Part shown: positions 8,864 to 17,871 of the stretch, one piece after another
How positions within the stretch are numbered: the first letter of the stretch is position 1
How the letters are laid out: every line of letters begins with the position of its first letter
Program-made: the position numbers and the translations under genes
The notes under the pieces: model-generated
Database searches by the model: none
Told to the model about the DNA's origin: nothing
The model's input: only the letters and a program-made list of their open reading frames with translations
Assembly: GCA_903908285.1 (NCBI GenBank)
Contig: CAIVRH010000038.1
Location: 1-64,000, forward strand
Origin: an uncultured candidate division Zixibacteria bacterium
GTDB lineage: Bacteria; Zixibacteria; MSB-5A5; SM1-73
Direction of reading: 5' to 3'
Length of the DNA stretch: 64,000 nucleotides

Positions 8864-11800
8864 TTAATGCCAAGTAGGATTGGTGAACAAGCTGGTTCTG
8901 CTCCAGAACGACGGGATAAAGCGTACGTAGTCAATCGGTGCTGGTCCGCTCTTGAACACGTAGTTAACCAGGTAAACCAAATCCTGGACGTCCACGTTGT
9001 TCTTCGGGCAAACCGTGTCGACTGGACCGCCATACGGACCTTTACCGTCCACATTGCCTTGATCTGTAAACGGCTGTGGTGCCGGTCCGGCCTGATACAG
9101 GTAATTGATCAGGTAGACTAAGTCGCTGATATCCAAAGCCGGAAGTTCTAGAGAATCGGATCCGTTCACGTCTCCACGATAGAAGCCGGCATACTTTAAG
9201 AGTCGGTGATACCACTGCTCCCAGGTGAATCCGTCTGCGGTGTTCCTGCCGAAGTCGAACCAAACCTCGATATGCTTCTCGCCAGGATTGAGCGAGAACG
9301 GAGGGCTGGAGATCAACAGGGAATGATCACCCGCAGCTTCTCCCCAGTATCCGGGCATTCTGTACTGGTGGCTCATCACCAACCGGGCCAGATAAGCCGG
9401 ACCAGGGGCACCAGCTACGGCGCAGTTCAAAGAGCTGTCTCCGCCCTGAGAAGGAGGATACACCTCTTTAACGTTGGAAATCGAGATCATATTCTGTGCA
9501 GGAAGATTATCGAACGGAGCGATCATGGTACCGAAGATCACGGAGGGATCGGCCGAATCATATTGATAGATGAAGTTGTGCAGGGTGTCCATATCCGCCC
9601 AGTCCGCAGTACCGCCGTTGACATCCCAGTCCTCAAAGATGGCCGGATAAAGCGCCGGAATCGGAGTGGTAGTCGGGTTATAATAGATCTTGATCTTGAT
9701 GGAGAAATCGGTGGATACTACGTCGGAAAGACCTATTATAAACAGGGAGTCATATTCGCAGGAGATCACGTCTTCTGAAGTCATGAAGTTGCTATATGCC
9801 ACTTGACCGTAATTCTCCTCGTAAAGACCTCCACCCGGACACCACGGCTGATGCATGATGGTCATATGTTGAGTCGGTACGAAGCCCATGTGGGTACAAT
9901 CGTACATATCCAATGCCATGTGTTCTTCCAAAGGCTCTACCGGGGTAACCGAGATAATGCTTCCGTCAAATAGCGGAGCCAGACCATACCATATGAAGTT
10001 TGCAGCGGGGGTGGATGCGTTGGCTATCGCTCCGAAGTTGGTGGTTTTCTGCTGTCCATGATAGAACTGCACGTATCCTTCATCATAAGGCGGCTGGACC
10101 GTCAAAGTGACGTTGCACACCTTGGTCTGGAGGTCAGCACCCATTGCCTGGAAGGTCAGGGTGTAATCACCGTAAGGCACGCCCGCAGCCACGGCTATGT
10201 CAACCGCAGATATGAAAGGTGCGGGAACCGTGTTGGGGGTGAAGCCGGCGGTGATGGTAGCGGGAGGATTGACACTCAGCAGGCTCAGCGTGATCGGATC
10301 GGCATAGCCTATCACCGGTTTAAGATCGATATCATACTTGTACGCGGGTGGATCACCGGGAGTGGCAAATGCTAAAGCCGGGGAACACTTCATGGTGAAA
10401 GTGGGTGCATTGGGAGCAAACGGGCAGATGTAGGCATTGATCATATAGTCGACGCCGTATCCCCAGTCATCCAACATGTTACCCCACGGTCCTGTTCCAC
10501 CTATCCACTCGGTGCCCCGGGTGGAGTTTAAGCTTCCGTCATCGCTCATCACCCGCAAGGTGTCTCCGTTATTATAGGCATGTCCGTAACCGATGTGGAA
10601 GAACTCATCCGGTACAAAGTCTAATCCCACGGAATAGGCCGAAATAGAGGTCATTCCCGGATACCAGGCGATATCGGCATAGGTGATGTCAAATTCCGCA
10701 ATGGCTCCATACGGTGGGTTGCTATCCAGAGGATAAGCTCCATCCGACAGCCAAACGAAGAATTTGGGATTGGGGGTTCCGGTGCTGCCGGTTGCGTAGA
10801 AGGCTATGTCAAAGCTCTCTAACCGTCCACCATGATCGGCAGGCATTTGGAATTGCTCGGCTAACCAGTTATCCCCATATCGGCTCGGGTTTCTCCAGAT
10901 ATAGTAGGGGAAGGTTCCTCCGTCCAGGGTTTGGATAGTGGTATCGCATGCAGCGATATCGCAGTCGGGATCATTGGTAGATCCGCTAACCCTGATTAAA
11001 GGTCGTCCGGGAACCGGTGCGCCCCACATATCATACCACTCGATCCACGGCGGAGAATAGCCCAGGCTGGCAAAGTAGAACCAGGCCAAGCAGGTGTCGA
11101 TCGGTATGGTTTTGTTGTCGTACAGAACGCTGGGGGTGGCCCCGGCAACGCCGCTTTCAAACTCAACCGCCACGAAGAACGGCTTGTACAGACAAACAAC
11201 ATCCGGCAGTACAAATGTGGTCAAGGTAGGATGGAAAGTGGTCACGGTGTACTTGGGAGACTCATATATCTTGGTTCCGGGACCATCGCACTGGAACTGC
11301 GACTGGTAATAGATTCCTATCTTGATATCGACGGATGGGGCAGCAGCAGCATACTTGTAGAAATCAACTGTTACCTCATGGACTTTATAGGGATATACGG
11401 GAGCTGTACAGAAGTCTTCGGGATTGTAATAAACCCCTACTTTATCTCCGGCGGCATGGAAGCTGCCGTAGTTCTGTATCGATCCGTTATCGTGCTGCAT
11501 GTTGCATTCGACGGGACACTGTGTTCCCTGGCATTGGCCGATTGCGCCCATGTAATAATATCCCGGAAGAGGCGGTGACCAGAAATCACCCCACTCATAC
11601 CAAGAACCTTGGTAGAAGTTATACTGAGTGCAGGTATCGGAGTAAGTCTGGGTGCTGAATCTCAGGGAAGGAAATACGCCGGCTGGTGTTACGGCAACAT
11701 ACTCAGCCGAGACCCAGAACGGTCCATTCACGCAGATAACATTGGGCAGAGGTGAATTGATATAGTTGGGAGACCACGCAGTGATGGTAGCCGGGAATTG

Positions 11801-13162
11801 ATAGATCTCCGTTCCCGGACCGCTGCACTGGGTGCCAGCCTGGTAGATGTGGAAGATCACATCCAAAGACGTCGCCAGACCCGAGGAGTTCACCCATCTT
11901 GACACTACCTGTTGAATCTGGAACGGGTAGGGATTAGGACCGCAAGATATGCACGCGGCCGGATCCAACAGAACAGCGTTCTGATCCCCGGCAGCCCAGC
12001 TACCGAAGTAATAGCCGGAGCCTGCGGTATACCGTGCCAGTTGGCAAGAGTCATCCGGAGCCAGAACAGTCAGGGTTGCGGTTGATTTGGCGCCGCCAAC
12101 ATCGAATGTATATACCCCCGGTGTGGTGGAAGCGCTGGTGGCAATGGAAACAATTGCAGAAGTTGCCGGAAGCACAACCGGATTGGGGGTGATGGTGGTC
12201 ACGCAGGTCGGACAAGCCGGATCAGGTGTTACCGTCAGGAAACATGAGGTCTGAGCGCCCTGGAAAGCTACGTTAGCGGTGAAATCAGCAGTTGCTCCTG
12301 GAAGTATGGTTATATTCGACGGAGCTACGGATGAGACTCCGCAAGCATCAACAAGCGGGCAGTCGTTCTGCGGCTGGGTGTAGCCCTGGGTGTAAAGCAT
12401 AAGCGATCCGGGGAAGCCCGGGTCATACCAGCCGGTGCCATAGTCGTTATAACTCCGACAGGCAACCGGGGTAGCGTCAGTAACCGCATCCACTTGATAT
12501 CCCGGAGTGTAAAAGTCTGTCGAGATATAAACTACCGCAAAGTAGGGTTGATAGACGCAGATATCTTCGGTCAGTGGAAGTGGAAACTCAAAATATCCAC
12601 CGCCAGTCGGGACAGTAAAATTGTAAACTGGTGTCGAACCGATGGAGGTACCTGGCAGAGGACAGGAAGGAGTTCCGACATTATCATAAATATAACCCTG
12701 AAGGGTTACCGGTCCTTCGACCCAAGCGGTATCAATGTTCATCTGAAAGTCGATCTCGATGGGATTGAAAGGCCAAACCGCGGTGCAGCCGAACGCTGCC
12801 GGATCCTGGTAGTTGGCATACCATTCCAGACCATAAATAAAGCCTGTAACGAAAATTGCGGGGGTTCCGGCCAAGTTACAAATATCCTTGCTGCTCGGAT
12901 TTCCCATTCTTGTTGGGGTTCCCGTAAGACGAACACTGCTGGCTTCGCCTTTCGCAGGACGTCCAGATTGTTCTAAGAGAGCAGCCTTCGGAGTGATGGT
13001 TGCCTTGGCGGGCATAGAGACGGAATGTTGCTTATTAGAAAAAACCTGCCTTTCGTATCTCTCTGGCGCAACCTTAATTGCCTGCTTCGCACCCATAACC
13101 AGCGCGAAGCTGATTAACATTGCAAAAACTACGACCAGAACTACGAATAGTTTTTTGGTCAT
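8864..13162 (-). CDS. Secreted multi-domain protein with C-terminal dockerin
   Basis: A 1432-residue exported protein starting at ATG 13162 with AAGGAG upstream. Signal peptide at residues 1-24. Three related Cys-rich modules of about 180-200 residues follow (about 95-275, 373-556, 557-755), each with a GSGxYFGSWAAGD/GSFHAAGDKVG-like strand, (Q/K)CxGPGTxIY and a PFF/W-V-(A/S)-V/A-E-(F/Y) strand; Ig-like stretches lie at about 276-372 and 940-1060. The C-terminus has two dockerin calcium loops, GDVNGSDSLELPALDISDL and a second ending in NNVDVQDLVYLVNYVFKSGP. Dockerins bind cohesins or act as anchoring motifs; no cohesin is seen nearby. Own promoter at 13469-13496. Enzymatic activity is not evident; a surface or substrate-binding role is inference. 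Confidence 0.85.
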   Translation of the reverse strand: MTKKLFVVLVVVFAMLISFALVMGAKQAIKVAPERYERQVFSNKQHSVSMPAKATITPKAALLEQSGRPAKGEASSVRLTGTPTRMGNPSSKDICNLAGTPAIFVTGFIYGLEWYANYQDPAAFGCTAVWPFNPIEIDFQMNIDTAWVEGPVTLQGYIYDNVGTPSCPLPGTSIGSTPVYNFTVPTGGGYFEFPLPLTEDICVYQPYFAVVYISTDFYTPGYQVDAVTDATPVACRSYNDYGTGWYDPGFPGSLMLYTQGYTQPQNDCPLVDACGVSSVAPSNITILPGATADFTANVAFQGAQTSCFLTVTPDPACPTCVTTITPNPVVLPATSAIVSIATSASTTPGVYTFDVGGAKSTATLTVLAPDDSCQLARYTAGSGYYFGSWAAGDQNAVLLDPAACISCGPNPYPFQIQQVVSRWVNSSGLATSLDVIFHIYQAGTQCSGPGTEIYQFPATITAWSPNYINSPLPNVICVNGPFWVSAEYVAVTPAGVFPSLRFSTQTYSDTCTQYNFYQGSWYEWGDFWSPPLPGYYYMGAIGQCQGTQCPVECNMQHDNGSIQNYGSFHAAGDKVGVYYNPEDFCTAPVYPYKVHEVTVDFYKYAAAAPSVDIKIGIYYQSQFQCDGPGTKIYESPKYTVTTFHPTLTTFVLPDVVCLYKPFFVAVEFESGVAGATPSVLYDNKTIPIDTCLAWFYFASLGYSPPWIEWYDMWGAPVPGRPLIRVSGSTNDPDCDIAACDTTIQTLDGGTFPYYIWRNPSRYGDNWLAEQFQMPADHGGRLESFDIAFYATGSTGTPNPKFFVWLSDGAYPLDSNPPYGAIAEFDITYADIAWYPGMTSISAYSVGLDFVPDEFFHIGYGHAYNNGDTLRVMSDDGSLNSTRGTEWIGGTGPWGNMLDDWGYGVDYMINAYICPFAPNAPTFTMKCSPALAFATPGDPPAYKYDIDLKPVIGYADPITLSLLSVNPPATITAGFTPNTVPAPFISAVDIAVAAGVPYGDYTLTFQAMGADLQTKVCNVTLTVQPPYDEGYVQFYHGQQKTTNFGAIANASTPAANFIWYGLAPLFDGSIISVTPVEPLEEHMALDMYDCTHMGFVPTQHMTIMHQPWCPGGGLYEENYGQVAYSNFMTSEDVISCEYDSLFIIGLSDVVSTDFSIKIKIYYNPTTTPIPALYPAIFEDWDVNGGTADWADMDTLHNFIYQYDSADPSVIFGTMIAPFDNLPAQNMISISNVKEVYPPSQGGDSSLNCAVAGAPGPAYLARLVMSHQYRMPGYWGEAAGDHSLLISSPPFSLNPGEKHIEVWFDFGRNTADGFTWEQWYHRLLKYAGFYRGDVNGSDSLELPALDISDLVYLINYLYQAGPAPQPFTDQGNVDGKGPYGGPVDTVCPKNNVDVQDLVYLVNYVFKSGPAPIDYVRFIPSFWSRTSLFTNPTWH

Positions 13163-13442
13163 TATCTTTCTCCTTATACTACAAGGTTAAACCATTTTAA
13201 GGTTTTGGTTTGATCACAAACCGATTTTTCTTATAGAAATGTATCGCCTCCTTTCAACCCTCGTCCTTGAAGGCAAATATGGCGCTTGAAATTAAGGACA
13301 TTTAGGTTGCGTCGAGTAAGAGAAAAAAGACAAAAATATCTTTTATCTCTTTATCGGCACATTAAATGCCTTTTGAAGAGGAGAATCAAACTTAAGGATG
13401 GAATGTAAAACCGTTAACTTCTGCTCGTAACTTTTGCTCGAT

Positions 13443-13461
13443 GACGAGAACCTTTCTCGTC
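13443..13461 (-). promoter_or_regulatory. Hairpin at predicted 5' end of dockerin mRNA
   Basis: GACGAGAA-CCT-TTCTCGTC is a perfect 8-bp inverted repeat starting about 8 nt downstream of the predicted -10 box. It could be a repressor site or a 5' stabilising stem-loop on a leader of about 300 nt. Confidence 0.4.
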
Positions 13462-13468
13462 TGCTATT

Positions 13469-13496
13469 AATATACTAATTTGCTTTTATTTGTCAA
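13469..13496 (-). promoter_or_regulatory. Promoter of the large dockerin gene
   Basis: Reading the minus strand, TTGACA (13496-13491), a 16-nt spacer and TATATT (13474-13469). The leader to the start codon is about 300 nt and contains a second AAGGAGG-like stretch near 13250. Confidence 0.65.
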
Positions 13497-13582
13497 GCAC
13501 AAAATGCAAAATATACTGTATTTTTTCCGGTCATTTGCTTTGTCCGGCGAAAACTTAAATGGCTGATATAACGCCACTTACG

Positions 13583-13651
13583 GGAGCAGGTAAGATTCCG
13601 CCCGTCAAAACAGGCATCCGTATTGCCTTTTAAGCTATCATACCCGGCTCC
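13583..13651 (-). other. Possible structured RNA element in a gene-free stretch
   Basis: In minus-strand sense, GGAGC (13651-13647) can pair with GCTCC (13587-13583), GTA with TAC just inside, and AGGCA-N7-TGCCT forms an internal hairpin. It lies upstream of the dockerin promoter in the 840-bp gap 13163-14002. I matched it to no known riboswitch. The rest of the gap is AT-rich, with a 14-bp palindrome CGGAAATATTTCCG at 13747-13760 and a G9 run near 13960. Confidence 0.2.
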
Positions 13652-14002
13652 TTTATTGGATTTCTCACAGAGATCAAGTTTTACCAGGGGCAATCCAATA
13701 GCCTTTTGATTGGGAATTTAACTCAAACAGAAATTTAAGCAGATAGCGGAAATATTTCCGGTCGGAATTGAATCTATATATGCTGGATCTTTTTAAAAAC
13801 TGTTCTTAGAGGAAATTGTAAGCGCCAACCTTCAGATTGGTTTAATTGAGCTTTTTAGTTTTCAAACATGGAAGTAAAGATGAAATTTTGCCTTTGGGTA
13901 TAACCATGGAGTGCAAAACTTCAGATTTACCGAATTAAGTTTAATGGGAATTAATTAAAGGGGGGGGGTGTGAATTAAATCTCTACCCCAAGTCCCAAAC
14001 CC

Positions 14003-14758
14003 CTACTTTTTTATTTTCTTGAGTTTCTGTTCCGCCAGTTTGGCTTCCTGGGTATTGGGATACTTTTCCATCAATTCGTTTAGATATTTCTCTGCCTGAT
14101 TGGTGCTTTTCAGCTCGATCAATGAAAGCCCGAGTTTATATAAAGCACTGGGGACTTTGGCGCCGGTGGAGTAGTTTTCCAAAACCTTGTGGAATTCGAT
14201 GGCCGCCCGGGTATAATTCTTCTTGGCATAATAGCATTCCCCCAGCCAATATTGGGAATTACCTGCCAGCTCGGTTTCGGGGAAATATTTAAGATAGCTG
14301 GTAAAGCCGGTGATGGCTAAATCGTAGCTCCCTTTGGTCAAATCCAGATAGGCGCCGTCATATAACTTTTGGGGATCGACGTTAACCTTAATCGAGGAAG
14401 TGTCGCTCGTGCTGTCTGCCCCCTCGGATAACCTTTGTTTCACCATTTCCATCTTGCGGGAAAGCTCGGGGAACCTCTGCCCCAAATCCTCCAGTTTGCT
14501 TTCCACTACCTCCATTCTCTGGTCCATCCCCCCCAGAATGGTGGCTAAATCTGCCCGGAGGCGGTTGGTTAGTTCAATTTGTGCTTTCAAAAGGCTGTCC
14601 ATCTCGGCGGTACGCTCATCCAGTCTCCGGTTGTTTTCTTCCAGGTAATCGGCTTGGTTTTTCAAACGGACGATCTCGCGCCGTGAGGCGCACCCGGAAA
14701 AAACCACCAGCACCAAAAAGAAAATCAGGAAGGCGATTGGACGCTTGGATGACTTCAT
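14003..14758 (-). CDS. cpoB: Tol-Pal accessory lipoprotein/TPR protein CpoB (YbgF)
   Basis: Periplasmic coordinator that links Tol-Pal outer-membrane constriction with peptidoglycan synthesis in other bacteria. The 251-residue product has a lipoprotein-type signal (FLVLVVFSGC, Cys23), a coiled coil at about 30-110 and three TPR-like repeats at about 130-251 (YDGAYLDLTKGSYDLAITGF, YWLGECYYAKKNYTRAAIEF, ALYKLGLSLIELKSTNQAEKY). Canonical CpoB is soluble with a plain signal peptide, so the lipobox is a variation. Last gene of the Tol-Pal cluster. Confidence 0.85.
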   Translation of the reverse strand: MKSSKRPIAFLIFFLVLVVFSGCASRREIVRLKNQADYLEENNRRLDERTAEMDSLLKAQIELTNRLRADLATILGGMDQRMEVVESKLEDLGQRFPELSRKMEMVKQRLSEGADSTSDTSSIKVNVDPQKLYDGAYLDLTKGSYDLAITGFTSYLKYFPETELAGNSQYWLGECYYAKKNYTRAAIEFHKVLENYSTGAKVPSALYKLGLSLIELKSTNQAEKYLNELMEKYPNTQEAKLAEQKLKKIKK

Positions 14759-15035
14759 AATCCCTCTTTTAACTACACGAAGTTCGTTTATCGGTGGCGA
14801 GGCTCGAAACGTCCGTCGATTCTCGGATATCGATACTCGGTTTTAACCAGCATCGCTTTTCGTTTAACGAGCTTCGATGCGAGTCTCACTACCGATAAAC
14901 ATTTTTCTCTGGTTTTACTTCTACGTGCTTCAAACCCTCGAATCCGGTTTTGTTCAGGGGGCAGACCTTTCAATCTGCCCCCTTTTGAATCAATTAAATC
15001 CAGTCATCATCGTTTAGCCCGGATGATGAATGCCG

Positions 15036-15533
15036 TTATTGTTTCACGATAACAAAATCGACCCGACGGTTTTTATCCCAAGCGGCTTCGGTATGACCCG
15101 GATCTTCCGGCCGTTCCTTCCCGTAACTCACGGTAGACATACGGCTGGGATCGACTCCCATCTTTACTAAGTAATCTATGGCGGCTTTGGCTCTCTTCTC
15201 GCCTAAAGCCAGGTTATATTCCACCGTTCCCCGCTCGTCACAATTCCCCTCTACTCTTATGACCGCTCCCGGATTTTTATCCAGCTCGGCCAAGTTTCTT
15301 TTGAGAATCACGACATCGCCGGGGCGTAAATCAAACTTGTTATAATCAAAATAAACCGGTTCCAGGACGATCTCTTTCACCACAGGTGGTGGAGGTGGCG
15401 GCGGTGGCGGTGGCGGCGGCTCCGGTGTTACCACGGGAGGTTGCACCACTATAGGTTCCGGCTCCATCTGACAACAGCCGGCTATCAGTACGACAACCAA
15501 TAGCCCCAAAAACAATATGAATGCTTTGCGCAT
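15036..15533 (-). CDS. pal: Peptidoglycan-associated lipoprotein Pal (copy 1)
   Basis: Outer-membrane lipoprotein that grips peptidoglycan and interacts with TolB. The start is ATG 15533 (MRKAFILFLG), with GGAGAAGG just upstream; a longer reading frame to 15587 lacks support. Lipobox VLIAGC, then a linker containing twelve consecutive prolines, then an OmpA-like domain at about 58-165 with the peptidoglycan-binding pattern CDERGTVEYNLALGEKRA. It is followed by cpoB and preceded by a truncated copy of its own 5' end and by a second pal. Confidence 0.92.
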   Translation of the reverse strand: MRKAFILFLGLLVVVLIAGCCQMEPEPIVVQPPVVTPEPPPPPPPPPPPPVVKEIVLEPVYFDYNKFDLRPGDVVILKRNLAELDKNPGAVIRVEGNCDERGTVEYNLALGEKRAKAAIDYLVKMGVDPSRMSTVSYGKERPEDPGHTEAAWDKNRRVDFVIVKQ

Positions 15534-15587
15534 ACCTTCTCCTTTCATGAAAAAGGAATTTTTGTGAGTTTGAAATCGAATCATCAT

Positions 15588-15671
15588 CTAAAACAAATGG
15601 CTTAACTGAGCACATCCGGCTACCAGTATGGCTACCAACAGCCCCAAAAACAATAACAATGCTTTGCGCAT
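15588..15671 (-). pseudogene. Vestigial duplicate of the pal 5' end (27-codon lipoprotein leader)
   Basis: The sequence at about 15603-15735 closely repeats about 15465-15600: the same ribosome site (AAAGGAGAAGGT), an ATG at 15671 and a signal peptide MRKALLLFLGLLVAILVAGC, then AQLSHLF and a stop. It looks like a tandem duplication that kept the leader and lost the OmpA domain. The intact lipobox means a tiny lipopeptide could still be made; whether it is functional is unknown. Confidence 0.65.
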
Positions 15672-15824
15672 ACCTTCTCCTTTCATGAAAAAGGAATTAG
15701 TGAGTTTAAAATCGAATCATTGCCTAAAACAAACGGGTGAATTGATTAAGCAGACCAGTTTCGAAGAAAGGATCCATCCCGAATCAAAACCCCCTCCTGG
15801 CTCTGCCGAGTTTTAAATCTCTTT

Positions 15825-16325
15825 CTATTGTGACACGATAATAAAATCATCCCTTCGGTTTTTTGACCACGATTCCTCGTTGTGGCCGGAATACTTGGGT
15901 TTTTCTTTCCCGTAACTGATGATGGAAATTCTGTCCGAATCGATGCCCAAGTTGATCAAATAGTCCCTGGCAGCGCTTGCTCGTCTTTCTCCCAAAGCCA
16001 GGTTGTATTCCACCGTGCCTCTCTCGTCACAGTTCCCCTCGATTCTAATCTTGACGGTCGGATTATCCTTGAGCACCACCGCATTGAGGTTCAAAATCTC
16101 CCGGTCCCCGCTTCGCAGATCGTATTTGTCGAAGTCAAAGTAGACCGGCTGTAAATCCTCCTGGGTAACCTGCTGCGTCCCCTCCTGGGGGTTTTCAGCC
16201 GGAGTGGTTTTTTCCTCTTGGGAGACAGGAGGTTTGGTTTCCTCTTTTACCACCGGTTTTTTGGCACAAAAGGTAAAAAGCAGTAAGATTAAAATCCCGG
16301 CAAGCAGAACGCTCGCTTTGCGCAT
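15825..16325 (-). CDS. pal: Peptidoglycan-associated lipoprotein Pal (copy 2)
   Basis: A 166-residue paralogue of the downstream Pal, starting at ATG 16325 after a good GGAGG site. The N-terminal signal ends LLLFTFC; Phe at the -1 position is unusual for a lipobox, so lipidation is uncertain. A charged Glu/Pro linker (residues 22-55) replaces the polyproline one. The OmpA domain (about 58-166) has the same CDERGTVEYNLALGERRA pattern, so the two copies are close relatives. Located directly after tolB, the usual place of pal. Confidence 0.9.
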   Translation of the reverse strand: MRKASVLLAGILILLLFTFCAKKPVVKEETKPPVSQEEKTTPAENPQEGTQQVTQEDLQPVYFDFDKYDLRSGDREILNLNAVVLKDNPTVKIRIEGNCDERGTVEYNLALGERRASAARDYLINLGIDSDRISIISYGKEKPKYSGHNEESWSKNRRDDFIIVSQ

Positions 16326-16487
16326 GTGTCACCTCCTTAAAAGAGTATTAGGTTGTTTTTTTAAACATATATATTTGCCAAGGCTCATTAATTTATTATC
16401 GGCTTTATTTTATCGTCTATAATAGTATGTGGTTACCTAAAAAAAAGCAAGCATAAATTTAAGATTCTGCCAAAATTTTTATCCCCC

Positions 16488-17813
16488 CTAAAATCGAGGG
16501 GACCAGGAGGGATTATAATTTTCCTCCTCCCGGGTTAACATTTTTTGGTTGGCACCGTCCCAGTTCATGGTATAGACCTGATATTTGCCTGTCCGATTGG
16601 AGCTAAACACAATATGCAGCCCATCCGGGGACCAGTGCGGGTTTTCGTTTGAACCCTCGAAGGTGAGCCGGTTTAAATTTTCACCGGTCACGTCCATGGT
16701 GTAAACGTTGAACCTCATCCCGGAACGGATCACAAAGGCGATTCGGTCCCCCCGGGGGGACCAGCAGGGGGAATCGGCCTGGTCGTCCACGTAAGTCAGT
16801 CTTCTCACATTCGCCCCGTCGGTATCCATAACAAAGATCTGGGGATAACCGGACCGGTCCGAGGTAAAAGCGATCTCTTTCCCGTTGGGGGACCAGGTGG
16901 GGGACGAGTCTATTGCCCGGCCAAAAGTCAACCGGCGAATCACCTTTCCCTCGGTGTTTACTATATAAATCTCGGCATTCCCGTCCTTGGTCAAAGTTAC
17001 CGCAATATTCTCCCCGGTCGACGACCAGGCGGCAGCGGAATTCAAACCGGGGAAGGAGGTGAAAATCTTGCTCTGTTTGGTGTTCATATCCATGATCCAA
17101 AGGTCCACATTGTGTCTTTTGTAGGAGGTGTAGATCAACTGGACGCCGGTCGGTGACCAGACCGGAGATAGGTTAAGCGAAAGATCTTTAGTCAGGGGAC
17201 GGTGATTATAACCGTCATAATCGCACAGGTAGATCTCCTTGTTGCCGCCGGTCCAGTTGACGTACGCGATTTGGGTGGAGAAAATCCCCTTCTGCCCGGT
17301 GAAATCTAAGACCACCTCATCCGCGATGGCATGCGCCAAGGCGCGGAGATTTCCAACTTCACCTTTCACCTCGAAAGTCCGGATCACTTTCTTTCGCAAC
17401 ACATCCGCCAGATTTAGTGTCGCTTTCAGCTTCCCCTCTTCCACCTGGATGGACCCGTCCAAAAGATACTGGACTCCAAGCTGATACCATCCGTCCATGT
17501 TGTAAAGGTCATTCCCCAAAATGGTCATCACAAATGTATCGATCTTTGCCACCCGGAAATACAAAGAGTAATTCAAGTCGTCCTTCACCACCTGAGTTAT
17601 CTGGGAGGTGAAAGTCGAATCCTTCGGGGTGAAATCTATCACTGCGATGTCGACCGCCTCGATGTATTTAATGGCCCCCTTGCTGATTTTGGCTTCGATT
17701 TCGGTTTGGGCCAACAGATTCTCCATTTGCAGCAGAAAAATTGCAAAAAACAGGAGAGGGAAAAGCATTTTGGAAAAAATCTTGAATCTTGGGTTAAGAG
17801 GATTTAAAATCAT
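16488..17813 (-). CDS. tolB: Tol-Pal periplasmic beta-propeller protein TolB
   Basis: Periplasmic partner of Pal and TolA. Starting at ATG 17813 (or GTG 17816, both served by AGGAG) the product has about 441 residues: signal peptide, an N-terminal domain at about 40-175 (AVIDFTPKDSTF, VKDDLNYSLYFRVAKID) and a six-bladed propeller at about 180-441 with repeated SPxWSPxGxxIxF(T/V)SxR blades. The order tolA-tolB-pal is as in the canonical operon. The final blade ends YNPSWSPRF. Confidence 0.94.
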   Translation of the reverse strand: MILNPLNPRFKIFSKMLFPLLFFAIFLLQMENLLAQTEIEAKISKGAIKYIEAVDIAVIDFTPKDSTFTSQITQVVKDDLNYSLYFRVAKIDTFVMTILGNDLYNMDGWYQLGVQYLLDGSIQVEEGKLKATLNLADVLRKKVIRTFEVKGEVGNLRALAHAIADEVVLDFTGQKGIFSTQIAYVNWTGGNKEIYLCDYDGYNHRPLTKDLSLNLSPVWSPTGVQLIYTSYKRHNVDLWIMDMNTKQSKIFTSFPGLNSAAAWSSTGENIAVTLTKDGNAEIYIVNTEGKVIRRLTFGRAIDSSPTWSPNGKEIAFTSDRSGYPQIFVMDTDGANVRRLTYVDDQADSPCWSPRGDRIAFVIRSGMRFNVYTMDVTGENLNRLTFEGSNENPHWSPDGLHIVFSSNRTGKYQVYTMNWDGANQKMLTREEENYNPSWSPRF

Positions 17814-17871
17814 CACGGTTGTGCTCCTATGCATATTTGGGATGATAGATGTCTACCTTCAAATTCCCGCG

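Noticed and set aside
9206-9778. 190-residue plus-strand frame inside the dockerin gene
   Set aside because: Antisense to a continuous 1432-residue reading frame with signal peptide and dockerins.
13493-13693. 66-residue minus-strand frame in the large gap
   Set aside because: Ends inside the promoter of the dockerin gene and has no ribosome site; the protein is composition-poor.
14788-14973. 61-residue frame between pal and cpoB
   Set aside because: Lies in low-complexity repeat-like sequence (TATCGGT, CGAGGCTCGA pieces) with no start signal.
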